Shown here one piece after another: positions 28,158-36,921 of a stretch of 64,000 bases of DNA. Every line of letters begins with the position of its first letter. The stretch's first letter is position 1. The DNA lies in NCBI RefSeq assembly GCF_000380645.1, contig NZ_AQXZ01000011.1, positions 62,001 through 126,000 on the forward strand. The letters are read 5' to 3'. The position numbers and the translations under genes are program-made. Origin of the DNA: Smaragdicoccus niigatensis DSM 44881 = NBRC 103563 (lineage in GTDB: Bacteria; Actinomycetota; Actinomycetes; Mycobacteriales; Mycobacteriaceae). The notes under the pieces are model-generated. The model made no database searches and was not told the origin of the DNA. It was given only the letters and a program-made list of their open reading frames with translations.

Positions 28158-28796
28158 ATGGGATCACTCCGGGTCGTCGCCGCGGCAGCGGTTTTCGCGG
28201 TCGCAGCGGGTTGCTCGGCATCCGAAACCGGGACTGCTCACCCCTCGGAAAGTCCGACCACCACCCGAACTCTCCCGGCCAGTGTGCAGGAGATCGTTCT
28301 GCGGCCCATTGACGAAAACGGCAAGGTCCAGCCCGGCTGGAGCGTCAACGATGCCGCCAGCGCCGTCAGCTGTGACGCCGCGAAGTCATCGCCGAACGCC
28401 GTGACCGCCGGGGTGGTCGAGGGCTGCGGCTCGGATGCCGACGGATTCCTGGCGTGCTGGCCGACGTCACACAAGTACTCGGCAGTCTGCCTACGCCAGC
28501 CCGTTGGCAAGCACCTGGTCCGCATCGACACGAAGATCACCGCGAAGGGCGTCGCCGCGAAGAACCCCGAACCGCTCGCGATCGGACTCGACGACGGCCG
28601 AGTGTGTTCGATCATCCACGGCGGCGCGTGGGGCCCCGAGGGCGCGCCGGATTTCTTATGCCATGCCTACCCGGACTTCGCCGGCGTCTGGAACGGCATC
28701 AACAAAACCGCCACCGGGTGGACCGTCGACGTCAAGACCCAGGACGGTCAGACCTCGCGCGCCGTCACTTCCGTCTACTACGTCGGGATTGCCTGA
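28158..28796 (+). CDS. Lipoprotein of unknown function
   Basis: A 212-aa protein with signal peptide and lipobox VAAGC (cysteine near residue 18), so anchored outside the membrane. A Ser/Thr/Pro-rich linker leads into a domain with about six cysteines (SCDAAKS, GCGSDADGFLACW, SAVCLR, RVCSI, FLCHA), probably disulfide-bonded. The ATG at 28158 was chosen because TAACAT lies seven bases upstream. An in-frame start at 28086 would bury the signal peptide. It resembles the cysteine-containing lipoprotein at 907-1485 in general build (lipobox, Ser-rich linker, Cys-rich domain), but I cannot say the two are homologous. Confidence 0.8.
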   Translation: MGSLRVVAAAAVFAVAAGCSASETGTAHPSESPTTTRTLPASVQEIVLRPIDENGKVQPGWSVNDAASAVSCDAAKSSPNAVTAGVVEGCGSDADGFLACWPTSHKYSAVCLRQPVGKHLVRIDTKITAKGVAAKNPEPLAIGLDDGRVCSIIHGGAWGPEGAPDFLCHAYPDFAGVWNGINKTATGWTVDVKTQDGQTSRAVTSVYYVGIA

Positions 28797-28888
28797 TTTG
28801 TGATCCACCCAGCTCGGGGCAGCGTCTTGCGAGTCGACGTGGAATCATGGGACCGACGGTCCCGACAACTCAAAGAGGTGGAACGAGA

Positions 28889-29479
28889 GTGGTCATCACG
28901 CTCATCGTCCTTGCAGTCATCGTCGTACTCGCAGTGCTGTTCGTCATCAGCATCTACAACTCGCTGGTCCGGCTGCGTAACGGCTACAAGAACAACTTCG
29001 CGCAGATTGACGTTCAGCTCACGCGTCGTCACGACCTGATCCCGAACCTGGTCGAGACGGCGAAGGCCTACATGGCCCACGAGCGCGGCACGCTCGAAGC
29101 TGTCATCGCAGCCCGCAACTCGGCGGTCACCGCACAGGCGGCAGCCTCGGCAAACCCGGGCGACCCGAACGCGATGCAGAACCTGTCCAACGCGGAAGGT
29201 GCCCTCACCGCCGGCCTAGGTCGACTGTTCGCACTGTCTGAGGCCTACCCGGACCTCAAGGCGAACCAGAACATGATGCAGCTGTCGGAGGAACTGACCT
29301 CGACGGAGAACCGCGTTGCATTCGCTCGCCAGGCCTACAACGACTCGGTGATGACCTACAACAACAAGCGCGAGGTGTTCCCCTCGAACATCTTCGCCGG
29401 CATGTTCGGGTTCACCGCTGCGGCGCCGCTCGAGATCACGAACCCGGAAGCTCGCGAAGTTCCTCGCGTTCAGTTCTGA
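28889..29479 (+). CDS. LemA family protein
   Basis: A 196-aa protein with one N-terminal TM helix (VVITLIVLAVIVVLAVLFVI) and the conserved LemA coiled-coil domain (YNSLVRLRNGYKNNFAQIDVQLTRRHDLIPNLVETAK). The GTG at 28889 follows AGAGGTGGA. Frames opening further upstream overlap the lipoprotein gene and are not supported. It is 11 bp before an M48 protease gene. LemA-M48 pairs are common in bacteria and are thought to act together in envelope protein quality control, though the role of LemA itself is poorly known. Confidence 0.93.
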   Translation: MVITLIVLAVIVVLAVLFVISIYNSLVRLRNGYKNNFAQIDVQLTRRHDLIPNLVETAKAYMAHERGTLEAVIAARNSAVTAQAAASANPGDPNAMQNLSNAEGALTAGLGRLFALSEAYPDLKANQNMMQLSEELTSTENRVAFARQAYNDSVMTYNNKREVFPSNIFAGMFGFTAAAPLEITNPEAREVPRVQF

Positions 29480-29490
29480 TTCTGCGCTAG

Positions 29491-31392
29491 ATGAACTTCT
29501 TCGAACGTCAGCGTGAGGTGCGCTCGGCGTCGAAAAGACTTGTGCTTCTTTTCGCCGCCGCCGTCCTCGCCATCACCGCCGCGGTCAACATCGCGGTCAT
29601 CGGAGCGACGCTGTCCCAAGGCGCGACGGTGGACCAGATCGTCGGTCTCGTCATCGTCGTCTCCGCCCTGACGCTGGTCCTCATCGGCACCGTCTCCGGG
29701 GTGAAGCTCCTCATGCTTCGCCACGGGGGCGGCGTCGCCGTGGCGGAAAGCCTTGGCGCGGTGCGTCTCCCGGACCATCTGACCGACCCGCAACTCAAGC
29801 GGTATCGCAACGTCGTCGAAGAGATCTCCATCGCCTCGAGCACCCCGGTTCCCGTGCTCTTCTTCCTGCCGGACGAACCCGGTATCAATGCGTTCGCGGC
29901 GGGCTACACACCCGCCGACGCCGCGGTGTGCGTGACGCAGGGCTCGCTCGATCGCCTCAACCGCGATGAGCTGCAGGGCGTCATCGCGCACGAATTCAGC
30001 CACATCGTCAACGGCGATATGCGACTGAGCATCCGTCTGATCGGCGTGCTCGCGGGTATCACCGCGCTCGCCGTCGTCGGCCGCATTCTGCTGCAGTCCG
30101 GCGCGGGCAGCCGACGCAGCGACGACAGCAAGGGCGCACTCCCGTTCTGGGCGCTCGGCCTCATTCTCATGATCCTGGGATGGATCGGTGTCTTCTTCGG
30201 ACGTCTCATCAAGGCCGCGATCTCCCGCCAGCGCGAGTACCTCGCCGACGCCTCCGCCGTGCAGTTCACGCGCCAAACGACCGGCCTCGCAGGCGCCCTG
30301 AAGAAGATCGGCGGACTCGACGCCGGTTCGAAACTCCACAGCCCGCGCACCGAGAATGTCAGCCACATGCTGTTCGGCGAAGGCATGAACTTCTCGGCGA
30401 TGTACGCCACCCACCCGCCACTTATCGCACGCATCCAGGAACTCGAGCCCGGATTCACGGTCGAGGGCCTCGACCGACTGCACTCCCAGTGGCAGTCCGC
30501 TCCGCCGAACGGTCTCGCCGAGGACGCCGCGCTCGGTCTCGCCGCGCCGCAGGACGGTGGATTGGCCCCACAACAAGTCCGACTCAACGCGGATGCAGTG
30601 GTCGCCACGGTCGGCTCCCCCAAGCCGGACGACTACGAATCCGGAACCCGAATCCTCAATCAGATTCCGGACGAACTCGCCGACCTCGCGCACAACCCGA
30701 ACGCCGTCATCCCCCTGATGTTCGGCCTCCTGCTCGACCGCGACGCCAACATTCGCAACGCCCAGTTGACGATGATCGGGCAGACGTTCGGAAACCAGGT
30801 CGTCGCCAACACGATGACCGCGGCGAACCAGCTCGCCGCCCTCGACCCGCAGCTCCGCCTCGCCATCGCCGAACTGTCGTTCCCCGCGATGCGGCGCCGC
30901 ACTCCGGACGAGATCCGGTCCGTGTTGTCACTCGTCGGACAGCTCGTCAACGCCGACGGCAAGGTCAGCGTCTTCGAATACTGTCTCGGCACACTGGTTT
31001 ACGTCGGTCTGCACGAAGCAGTGAACTTCACCTCACCGTGGAAGAGCCGCCGGCAGAACCTGGGCAGCGCGCAGAACGCTGTCGCGTGCCTCCTCGCCGT
31101 CCTCGCGATCACGGGCAACCGGGATCAGCAATCGGCCGAGCGGGCGTTCCGATCCGGAATCTCGACCATCTACCCGAATGCTCAGCTCCCGCTTCTTCCG
31201 GTTCCGCAGGGCGTGCTCGCGCTCGAAGCGGTGTGGCCGGTCGTCGACGGACTGCAGGGCAACGACAAGGCGCTCATCGTCGAAGCCGTCGTGAACACCG
31301 TCATGGCCGACGGCATCGCGACCCTCGACGAGACGGAACTCGTTCGCACCGTGTGCGGCGTACTCCACTGCCCGGTGCCGCCGCTCAACTGA
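29491..31392 (+). CDS. Membrane M48 family zinc metalloprotease (HtpX-like)
   Basis: Membrane-bound zinc protease, 633 aa. Two TM helices precede the catalytic domain (about residues 22-42 and 50-72). The zinc motif HEFSH (IAHEFSHIVNGD, near 167-171) is intact, and the third ligand is probably the Glu in REYLADASAVQ near 250. Another hydrophobic pair lies near 180-195 and 212-235. The C-terminal ~300 residues beyond the protease core are unusual for HtpX (about 290 aa) but seen in longer relatives. In an operon with lemA. Likely role: degrading damaged membrane proteins. Confidence 0.92.
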   Translation: MNFFERQREVRSASKRLVLLFAAAVLAITAAVNIAVIGATLSQGATVDQIVGLVIVVSALTLVLIGTVSGVKLLMLRHGGGVAVAESLGAVRLPDHLTDPQLKRYRNVVEEISIASSTPVPVLFFLPDEPGINAFAAGYTPADAAVCVTQGSLDRLNRDELQGVIAHEFSHIVNGDMRLSIRLIGVLAGITALAVVGRILLQSGAGSRRSDDSKGALPFWALGLILMILGWIGVFFGRLIKAAISRQREYLADASAVQFTRQTTGLAGALKKIGGLDAGSKLHSPRTENVSHMLFGEGMNFSAMYATHPPLIARIQELEPGFTVEGLDRLHSQWQSAPPNGLAEDAALGLAAPQDGGLAPQQVRLNADAVVATVGSPKPDDYESGTRILNQIPDELADLAHNPNAVIPLMFGLLLDRDANIRNAQLTMIGQTFGNQVVANTMTAANQLAALDPQLRLAIAELSFPAMRRRTPDEIRSVLSLVGQLVNADGKVSVFEYCLGTLVYVGLHEAVNFTSPWKSRRQNLGSAQNAVACLLAVLAITGNRDQQSAERAFRSGISTIYPNAQLPLLPVPQGVLALEAVWPVVDGLQGNDKALIVEAVVNTVMADGIATLDETELVRTVCGVLHCPVPPLN

Positions 31393-31498
31393 CCAGTCCG
31401 GAGCGCGACAAGTCTTACGCACGGGCGCTTGTACGAAACTCCTGTTTTGTACCAACCCCTTTGCGTGGTGTGTGTCTCGACGAGATTGCGCCGACGCC

Positions 31499-31504
31499 TA
31501 ATCT
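31499..31504 (+). promoter_or_regulatory. -10 hexamer TAATCT, leaderless promoter of the DUF309 gene
   Basis: 6 nt before the ATG at 31511. Confidence 0.5.
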
Positions 31505-31510
31505 GGGCTC

Positions 31511-32527
31511 ATGGAACGCGATCGCGATGACGCCGGGCGCGCGCGGAACAGCCGAGCGCGTGATGCGCTGGGACGTCCGCTGCCTTACGGCGTCGAGGGT
31601 GTTCCGCGCATTCCCGATGACCTGACGCTGTCACCTGCCGAGACACTCGCGTACGCACAGCAATTGCTCAACGACGGCCTCGCCTTCAACGCGCATGAGG
31701 TTCTCGAAGCCGCCTGGAAAAGCTGTCCGGAGTACGAGCGGGAACTGTGGCAGGGCCTGGCCCAGATGGCGGTCGGCATCACCCACGTGCAGCGCGGGAA
31801 TCCGAAGGGCGCGAAAACGCTCTTCGAACGGGCCCGACTCCGTCTGAAGAGTGTCCAGGGTGAACCGCACGGGATCGACGTCAGCGGACTCATCGCTTTC
31901 CTCGACACGCCTGGGCTAGAACACGTTCCGCGCCTCATTCGACGGAGCTGGAGGGAATCTTTTCCGCCAGGGTCGCTGGAGCTGCCGTCCGGTCGTGCCG
32001 CGTTCGCCGGAGAACCCGAGGAAACGGCAATCACTGTCGACATCGGCGATGGTGTGCGCGCTGTGTTGGATGACTTTGGCGAGAGCGGCCCCGTGGACGT
32101 GAGCCTGCATTGGTCACGACACCAGCTCGACGGACCGCCGGGCACATTTCCCTATGACTCCGAGGCCGTCGTGCGGTACGTCGAGTCGATTCCGGGGCAC
32201 CTTGTCATCGAGATGATGCCTGCTGCCCGACACCAGGACGACTGCGACGCCTGCCCCGTGGATTCCGCACCCGCTCTCGCGGTGGAAGTCGCACCCGGAG
32301 CCGTCATGGACCTGGTCGACGTGCTCGCGGGACTCCCCCGCGGACGCACGGGCTACTGGAAGATCGACGAGGGCGGCACGGCGCTCTGGCGCGGCAGACT
32401 CGACGAGGCAGGCAACGCGTTGATCGAGAACGTCCCCTATGACGACCGAATCTGGCGCGTCGATGGGAATGCTGTGGAGTTCGCGGTCGTCGCGAAGGTG
32501 CCGGTACTCGCCCGCCCGAAGACGTAG
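31511..32527 (+). CDS. DUF309 protein with an extra C-terminal domain
   Basis: The N-terminal ~135 residues match DUF309: LLNDGLAFNAHEVLEAAW with the HE pair near 62, followed by ELWQGLAQMAVGITHVQRGN. Stand-alone DUF309 proteins are usually 120-180 aa, whereas this one is 338 aa. The remaining ~200 residues (beta-rich, with PVDVSLHWSRHQ, a CDACP cysteine pair and GYWKIDEGGTALWRGRL) belong to no family I recognise. The start is supported by TAATCT six bases upstream. The function of DUF309 is not known; the HE-containing helical core suggests a small-molecule or metal-binding helix bundle. Confidence 0.82.
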   Translation: MERDRDDAGRARNSRARDALGRPLPYGVEGVPRIPDDLTLSPAETLAYAQQLLNDGLAFNAHEVLEAAWKSCPEYERELWQGLAQMAVGITHVQRGNPKGAKTLFERARLRLKSVQGEPHGIDVSGLIAFLDTPGLEHVPRLIRRSWRESFPPGSLELPSGRAAFAGEPEETAITVDIGDGVRAVLDDFGESGPVDVSLHWSRHQLDGPPGTFPYDSEAVVRYVESIPGHLVIEMMPAARHQDDCDACPVDSAPALAVEVAPGAVMDLVDVLAGLPRGRTGYWKIDEGGTALWRGRLDEAGNALIENVPYDDRIWRVDGNAVEFAVVAKVPVLARPKT

Positions 32528-32568
32528 CCTGAGCTCAGCAAACACCTTGCGTCGCAGGAGGAGTGGCT

Positions 32569-33066
32569 ATGACCGCCGGCGGAAACCAACCCGCACCACT
32601 CGAGCTGAGACCCGCTGCCCTCATGCATCGTTTCGGCGCACGCCTCCTCGACGGTTTGATCATCGCCGTCCCCATGTGGATCGTCGGCCTGGTCCTGAGC
32701 CTCGTCCTCGGCACATTCGGTAGTGTGCTGTGGCGGCTGCTGCTCGTCGCTGTGTCTCTCGGCTACTTCGCCTACTTCGAGTCGCAATACGGCCAGACGC
32801 TCGGCAAGCAGATCCTCGACATGCGTGTCGTTGGACCGACGGGCGCAAGCCCGACGTTCCAGCAATCCCTGCGCCGGAACTTCTTCCTCGCCGTGATGCT
32901 TCTCGGCGTGCTCACCGTCTTCGTCTGGCCGTTCGTCGACACTGCGATATCGATCATCGAAGCCGTCGTCTACGGCTGGATCGGGTGGACGATCCACAAG
33001 AGCCCGACCAAGCAGGGCTTCCACGACACCTTCGCCGGCGACTTCCACGTCGTCAAGTACGCATAA
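32569..33066 (+). CDS. RDD family membrane protein
   Basis: A 165-aa protein with the RDD-type start (RFGARLLDGLIIAVPMW), TM helices near 23-45, 50-66 and 106-130, and the conserved QTLGKQILDMRVVG segment between them. The ATG at 32569 fits the AGGAGGAG site seven bases upstream better than the GTG two codons earlier. RDD proteins are small membrane proteins of uncertain role, with some linked to ion transport. It is followed by a convergent terminator. Confidence 0.88.
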   Translation: MTAGGNQPAPLELRPAALMHRFGARLLDGLIIAVPMWIVGLVLSLVLGTFGSVLWRLLLVAVSLGYFAYFESQYGQTLGKQILDMRVVGPTGASPTFQQSLRRNFFLAVMLLGVLTVFVWPFVDTAISIIEAVVYGWIGWTIHKSPTKQGFHDTFAGDFHVVKYA

Positions 33067-33070
33067 GAAA

Positions 33071-33104
33071 AGGCGCGCACTGGCCGTGAGCTCAGCGCGC
33101 GCCT
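33071..33104. terminator. Convergent terminator
   Basis: 8-bp arms AGGCGCGC/GCGCGCCT, with an 18-nt loop, between the RDD gene and the ABC exporter. Confidence 0.65.
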
Positions 33105-33118
33105 CTACTTAGGTGCAA

Positions 33119-35071
33119 CTACCGGACCGGGACCTCTAGCGAATCCGCAGGACCCGCGAACTGCGTGCGGTACAGCGAGGCGTAGTGACCGTCGACCGCA
33201 AGCAGTTGGTCGTGGTTGCCCTGCTCGACGATCCGTCCGCCATCGACCACGACGATGATGTCCGCGTCGCGGATCGTCGACAGTCGGTGGGCGATGACGA
33301 AGGCGGTCCGGTCTGCGCGGAGAGCCGCCGTCGCGTGCTGGACGAGGGACTCCGTGCGGGTGTCGACGGAGCTCGTCGCCTCGTCGAGCACGAGGATCGA
33401 CGGCCGTGCCAGGAACGCGCGAGCGATCGTGATCAGCTGCTTTTCGCCCGCGCTGACGCCGCTGCCCTCGTCATCGATGACGGTGTCGTAGCCGTCTGGC
33501 AGTGCGTGCACGAACCGGTCGACGTACGCCGCCGTCGCGGCCTCGAGGATCTCCGCCTCGGTGGCTTCGAGGTTTCCGTACGCGATGTTGTCGCGGATGC
33601 TGCCGCCGAACAGCCAGGTGTCCTGCAGAACCATGCCGATCTTCGAGCGAAGGTCGGCGCGGGTCATGTCGTGGACGTCCACGCCGTCGATCCGGATCGA
33701 GCCGGAGTCCACGTCGTAGAACCGCAGCAGCAGGTTGACCAGCGTCGTCTTGCCCGCACCCGTCGGTCCGACGATCGCGACAACCTGGCCAGGCTCGGCC
33801 CGCAGAGACAGGTTCTCGATGAGCGGCTTCTCCGGGTCATACCGGAACGACACGTCGTCGAACTCGACGAGTCCGCGAGTGCGCGCCTTCGACGCGGGGT
33901 CCGACGGCGCGGTGTCCGGAGTCTGCTCCGTTGCGTCGAGAACCTCGAACACCCGCTCCGCCGAGGCGACGCCCGACTGGATGACGTTGGCCATCGAACC
34001 CATCTGGCTCAGCGGCATCGAGAACTGCCGTGAGTACTGGATGAACGCTTGGACGGCACCAAGTGTGAGGGAACCGCCGGCCACCTTCAACGCACCCGCA
34101 ACCGCGATCGCGATGTAGTTGATGTTCCCCAAGAACATGATCGTGGGCATGATCAGGCCCGAGATGAACTGCGCGCGATAGCTCGACTGGAACAACTTCT
34201 CGTTGCTTTCGTCGAACGTGGCTTCGACCTCCTTGCCGCGGTTGAACGCGACGACGAGCTCATGGCCCGAGTACGCCTCATCCACCTGCGTGTTGAGGAC
34301 ACCGGTGTACTTCCACTGGTCGATGAAATGCGGCTTAGAACGCTTGGCGATCTTCGCGGTCACGAATCCGGACGCCGGAATCATGAGCACCGCGATGACC
34401 GCGAGCATCGGCGAGATGAAGATCAGCATCGCGAGAATTCCGACCACTGTCAGGGTTCCGCCGAGAGTCTGGGAGAACGCCTGGTTCATGCCGAGGGCGA
34501 TGTTGTCGATGTCGTTGGTGACACGGCTGAGGGTGTCACCGCGCTTGGCCTTGTCGAAGTAGCTCAGCGGCAGGTCGTTGAGCTTGTCCTCGACGTCCGA
34601 ACGCAAGCCCGAAACGGTCGACTGGATCGCCCGGTTCAGCAGCAGGCCCTGCACGTAACCGCACGCCATGGCCACGAGGTAGAGACCGACCACGATGAGG
34701 AGCAGATGTCCGACCGCGTCGAAATCGACCCCCTTGCCCGGCGTCACGTCCATCGCCCCGAGCATCTTCGCGATGGCGGTGTCGCCGCGCTCGCGCAGTA
34801 TCTCGATTGCCTGTTCCTTGGTGGTCCCCGCGGGCATGTTCGCACCGAGGTATTTGCCCATGAGGCCGTTGAAGACGACGTTCGTCGCCTTACCGAGCAG
34901 CCACGGGCCAAGCGTCATCAACGCGACGTTGGCAATGGTGCACAACGACGCGAGGACCACGAGCGGAAGGTCCGGTCGCATGCGGCGCGCCATGCGCAGC
35001 GCCGTCTGCTTGAAGTCCTTGGCCTTCTCTTCCGGGGCGGCCATACCGGGAGGACCCATGGGGCGGCTCAT
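33119..35071 (-). CDS. ABC exporter subunit with catalytic Walker B (half-transporter)
   Basis: A 650-aa fused membrane-ATPase half-transporter: six TM helices up to about residue 370, then a nucleotide-binding domain. Walker A GPTGAGKTT, Walker B ILVLDEATSS with catalytic Glu, and switch His in IAHRLST are canonical, but the signature reads VSAGEKQ rather than LSGGQ. The ATG at 35071 overlaps the TGA of its partner (ATGA). With the partner this gives one competent and one degenerate ATP site, as in heterodimeric exporters such as TM287/288 or Rv1272c/Rv1273c. The cargo is unknown; drugs or lipids are typical. Confidence 0.94.
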   Translation of the reverse strand: MSRPMGPPGMAAPEEKAKDFKQTALRMARRMRPDLPLVVLASLCTIANVALMTLGPWLLGKATNVVFNGLMGKYLGANMPAGTTKEQAIEILRERGDTAIAKMLGAMDVTPGKGVDFDAVGHLLLIVVGLYLVAMACGYVQGLLLNRAIQSTVSGLRSDVEDKLNDLPLSYFDKAKRGDTLSRVTNDIDNIALGMNQAFSQTLGGTLTVVGILAMLIFISPMLAVIAVLMIPASGFVTAKIAKRSKPHFIDQWKYTGVLNTQVDEAYSGHELVVAFNRGKEVEATFDESNEKLFQSSYRAQFISGLIMPTIMFLGNINYIAIAVAGALKVAGGSLTLGAVQAFIQYSRQFSMPLSQMGSMANVIQSGVASAERVFEVLDATEQTPDTAPSDPASKARTRGLVEFDDVSFRYDPEKPLIENLSLRAEPGQVVAIVGPTGAGKTTLVNLLLRFYDVDSGSIRIDGVDVHDMTRADLRSKIGMVLQDTWLFGGSIRDNIAYGNLEATEAEILEAATAAYVDRFVHALPDGYDTVIDDEGSGVSAGEKQLITIARAFLARPSILVLDEATSSVDTRTESLVQHATAALRADRTAFVIAHRLSTIRDADIIVVVDGGRIVEQGNHDQLLAVDGHYASLYRTQFAGPADSLEVPVR

Positions 35072-36792
35072 GCGAGCACCGCCTGCGAGTCCACGATCTC
35101 GGCGTAGCACGAGCACGAATCGAGCAGTTCTTCATGCCGGCCGATGCCGACGATCTCGCCATGCTCGAGCACGATGATCTGATCCGCCTCCCGGATGCTT
35201 GACACGCGTTGTGCCACGATGATGACGCTCGAATCGCGCGTCACGTCGCGAAGCGCGGACCGCAGCCGGGCCTCCGTCGCCACGTCGAGCGCGGAGAAGA
35301 CGTCGTCGAACAGATAGATCTTCGGGTTCCGAACGAGCGCGCGGGCAATCGCCAGACGCTGTCGCTGGCCGCCCGAAACTGTCGTTCCGCCTTGGGCGAC
35401 CGGGGTGTCGAGTCCTTGCGGCATCGCTCGCACGAAGTCTGCGGCCTGTGCGATCTCCAGCGCGGCCCACAACTCGTCATCCGTGGCGTTCGGATTGCCG
35501 TGGCGAAGGTTGCTGGCCACGGTCCCGCTGAACAGGTACGCCTTCTGCGGCACGAGGCCGATCTGCTCACGCAACTCGATCGGGTCGAGATCGCGGATCT
35601 CGGTACCACCGACGCGCACCGAGCCGCCAATGACGTCGATCAACCGCGGCACGAGGTTGATCAGCGTCGTCTTTCCGGAGCCGGTGGCGCCCACGATCGC
35701 CGTCGTCTCCCCCGGGCGAACCGTGAAGTTGAGCGACCGAAGAACAGGTTCCTCGGCACCGGGATATCCGAAGGTCACGTTGTCGAACTCGAGGAGACCG
35801 CTGTGCGTGGCGAACGTCTTCGGCTTCGCGGGCGCGGCCAGCGAGGACTCGGTCGTCAGGACGGCGCTGATGCGCTCGGCACTGACCGCCGCACGCGGCA
35901 CCATCATCGCTACGAACGAACCCATCATGACGGACATGAGGACCTGCATGACGTAACTGATCATCGCGGTGAGGGAGCCGATCTGCATCTGGCCCTCGTC
36001 GATGAGATGCCCGCCGAACCAGATGACGGCAACGCTTGTGACGTTTCCGATCATCATGACGGTCGGGAACATGATCGCCATCAGGCGGCCGACCTTGAGG
36101 GACGTCTCGGTCAGTTCCGCGTTGGCGTCGGCGAAACGCTTGGTTTCGACCTCCTCACGCACGAACGCGCGGATAACGCGGACACCGGAGATCTGCTCAC
36201 GCAGGACGCGGCTCACGCTGTCGAGCTTGCGTTGCAGGCCACGGTTGACCGGAATGAGGCGAACGACGATGAGCGACATCGTGACAGCCAGGGCGATGAT
36301 CGCAACGAGCAGGACCCACGACAGCCCGACGTTTTCGTGCAGCGCCATGAAGACACCGCCGATACACATCATCGGTGCGACGACGAGCATCGTGCAGCCC
36401 ATGACGACGAGCATCTGGACCTGCGTGACGTCGTTGGTGTTCCGCGTGATGAGCGACGGCGCTCCGAAGTGGCCGATCTCCTGTGCCGAGAAGTTGTTGG
36501 CACGGTGAAGCAGGGCTCCACGCATGTCTCGACCGGCACCCATGGCGGCACGACCGCCCAGGTAGACACCCAGAATCGAACAACAGACCTGGACCGCGGA
36601 GACGGCCAGCATGACCAGGCCGATCTTCCAGATGTAGGGGACATCTCCCTTGACGAGGCCGTTGTCGATGATGTCGGCATTGAGGCGCGGCAAGTAGAGC
36701 ATGGCAAGGACAGCCACGAGCTGGATCACGACAATGATCGACAGCTCGCGGCGATAAGGCGCGAGAAACTCGCGTAGCAGTTTGTAAAGCAT
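35068..36792 (-). CDS. ABC exporter subunit with degenerate ATP site (half-transporter)
   Basis: A 574-aa half-transporter with six TM helices and a nucleotide-binding domain. Walker A GATGSGKTT and the signature VSGGQRQ are normal, but the catalytic Glu after Walker B is Asp (YLFDDVFS) and the switch His is Gln (VAQRVSSI). These changes complement those of the downstream partner, so the two clearly form a heterodimer. The ATG at 36792 gives an N-terminus of normal length (MLYKLLREFLAPYRREL). The frame is open upstream but without support. TAACCT at 36806-36801 (minus strand) is a likely -10, eight bases before the start. Confidence 0.94.
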   Translation of the reverse strand: MLYKLLREFLAPYRRELSIIVVIQLVAVLAMLYLPRLNADIIDNGLVKGDVPYIWKIGLVMLAVSAVQVCCSILGVYLGGRAAMGAGRDMRGALLHRANNFSAQEIGHFGAPSLITRNTNDVTQVQMLVVMGCTMLVVAPMMCIGGVFMALHENVGLSWVLLVAIIALAVTMSLIVVRLIPVNRGLQRKLDSVSRVLREQISGVRVIRAFVREEVETKRFADANAELTETSLKVGRLMAIMFPTVMMIGNVTSVAVIWFGGHLIDEGQMQIGSLTAMISYVMQVLMSVMMGSFVAMMVPRAAVSAERISAVLTTESSLAAPAKPKTFATHSGLLEFDNVTFGYPGAEEPVLRSLNFTVRPGETTAIVGATGSGKTTLINLVPRLIDVIGGSVRVGGTEIRDLDPIELREQIGLVPQKAYLFSGTVASNLRHGNPNATDDELWAALEIAQAADFVRAMPQGLDTPVAQGGTTVSGGQRQRLAIARALVRNPKIYLFDDVFSALDVATEARLRSALRDVTRDSSVIIVAQRVSSIREADQIIVLEHGEIVGIGRHEELLDSCSCYAEIVDSQAVLA

Positions 36793-36909
36793 CGTTACCG
36801 AGGTTACTGGAGGTTCTATCTCCGGTCCCGTGGTTCTTCTCTCACCTGGCACAGCCGTCACGCACTGGTCACACCCTCGAACAGTGCCCGAGTCACGCAA
36901 ATTCCGGGT

Positions 36910-36915
36910 TACGGT
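36910..36915 (+). promoter_or_regulatory. -10 hexamer TACGGT of the GT-C gene
   Basis: 6 nt before the GTG at 36922. It diverges from the exporter promoter in the same 129-bp gap. Confidence 0.5.
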
Positions 36916-36921
36916 CACCCG

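Noticed and set aside
35209-36777. 522-codon plus-strand frame opposite the ABC exporter half
   Set aside because: Very His/Asp/Arg-rich and antisense to a clear ABC transporter gene.
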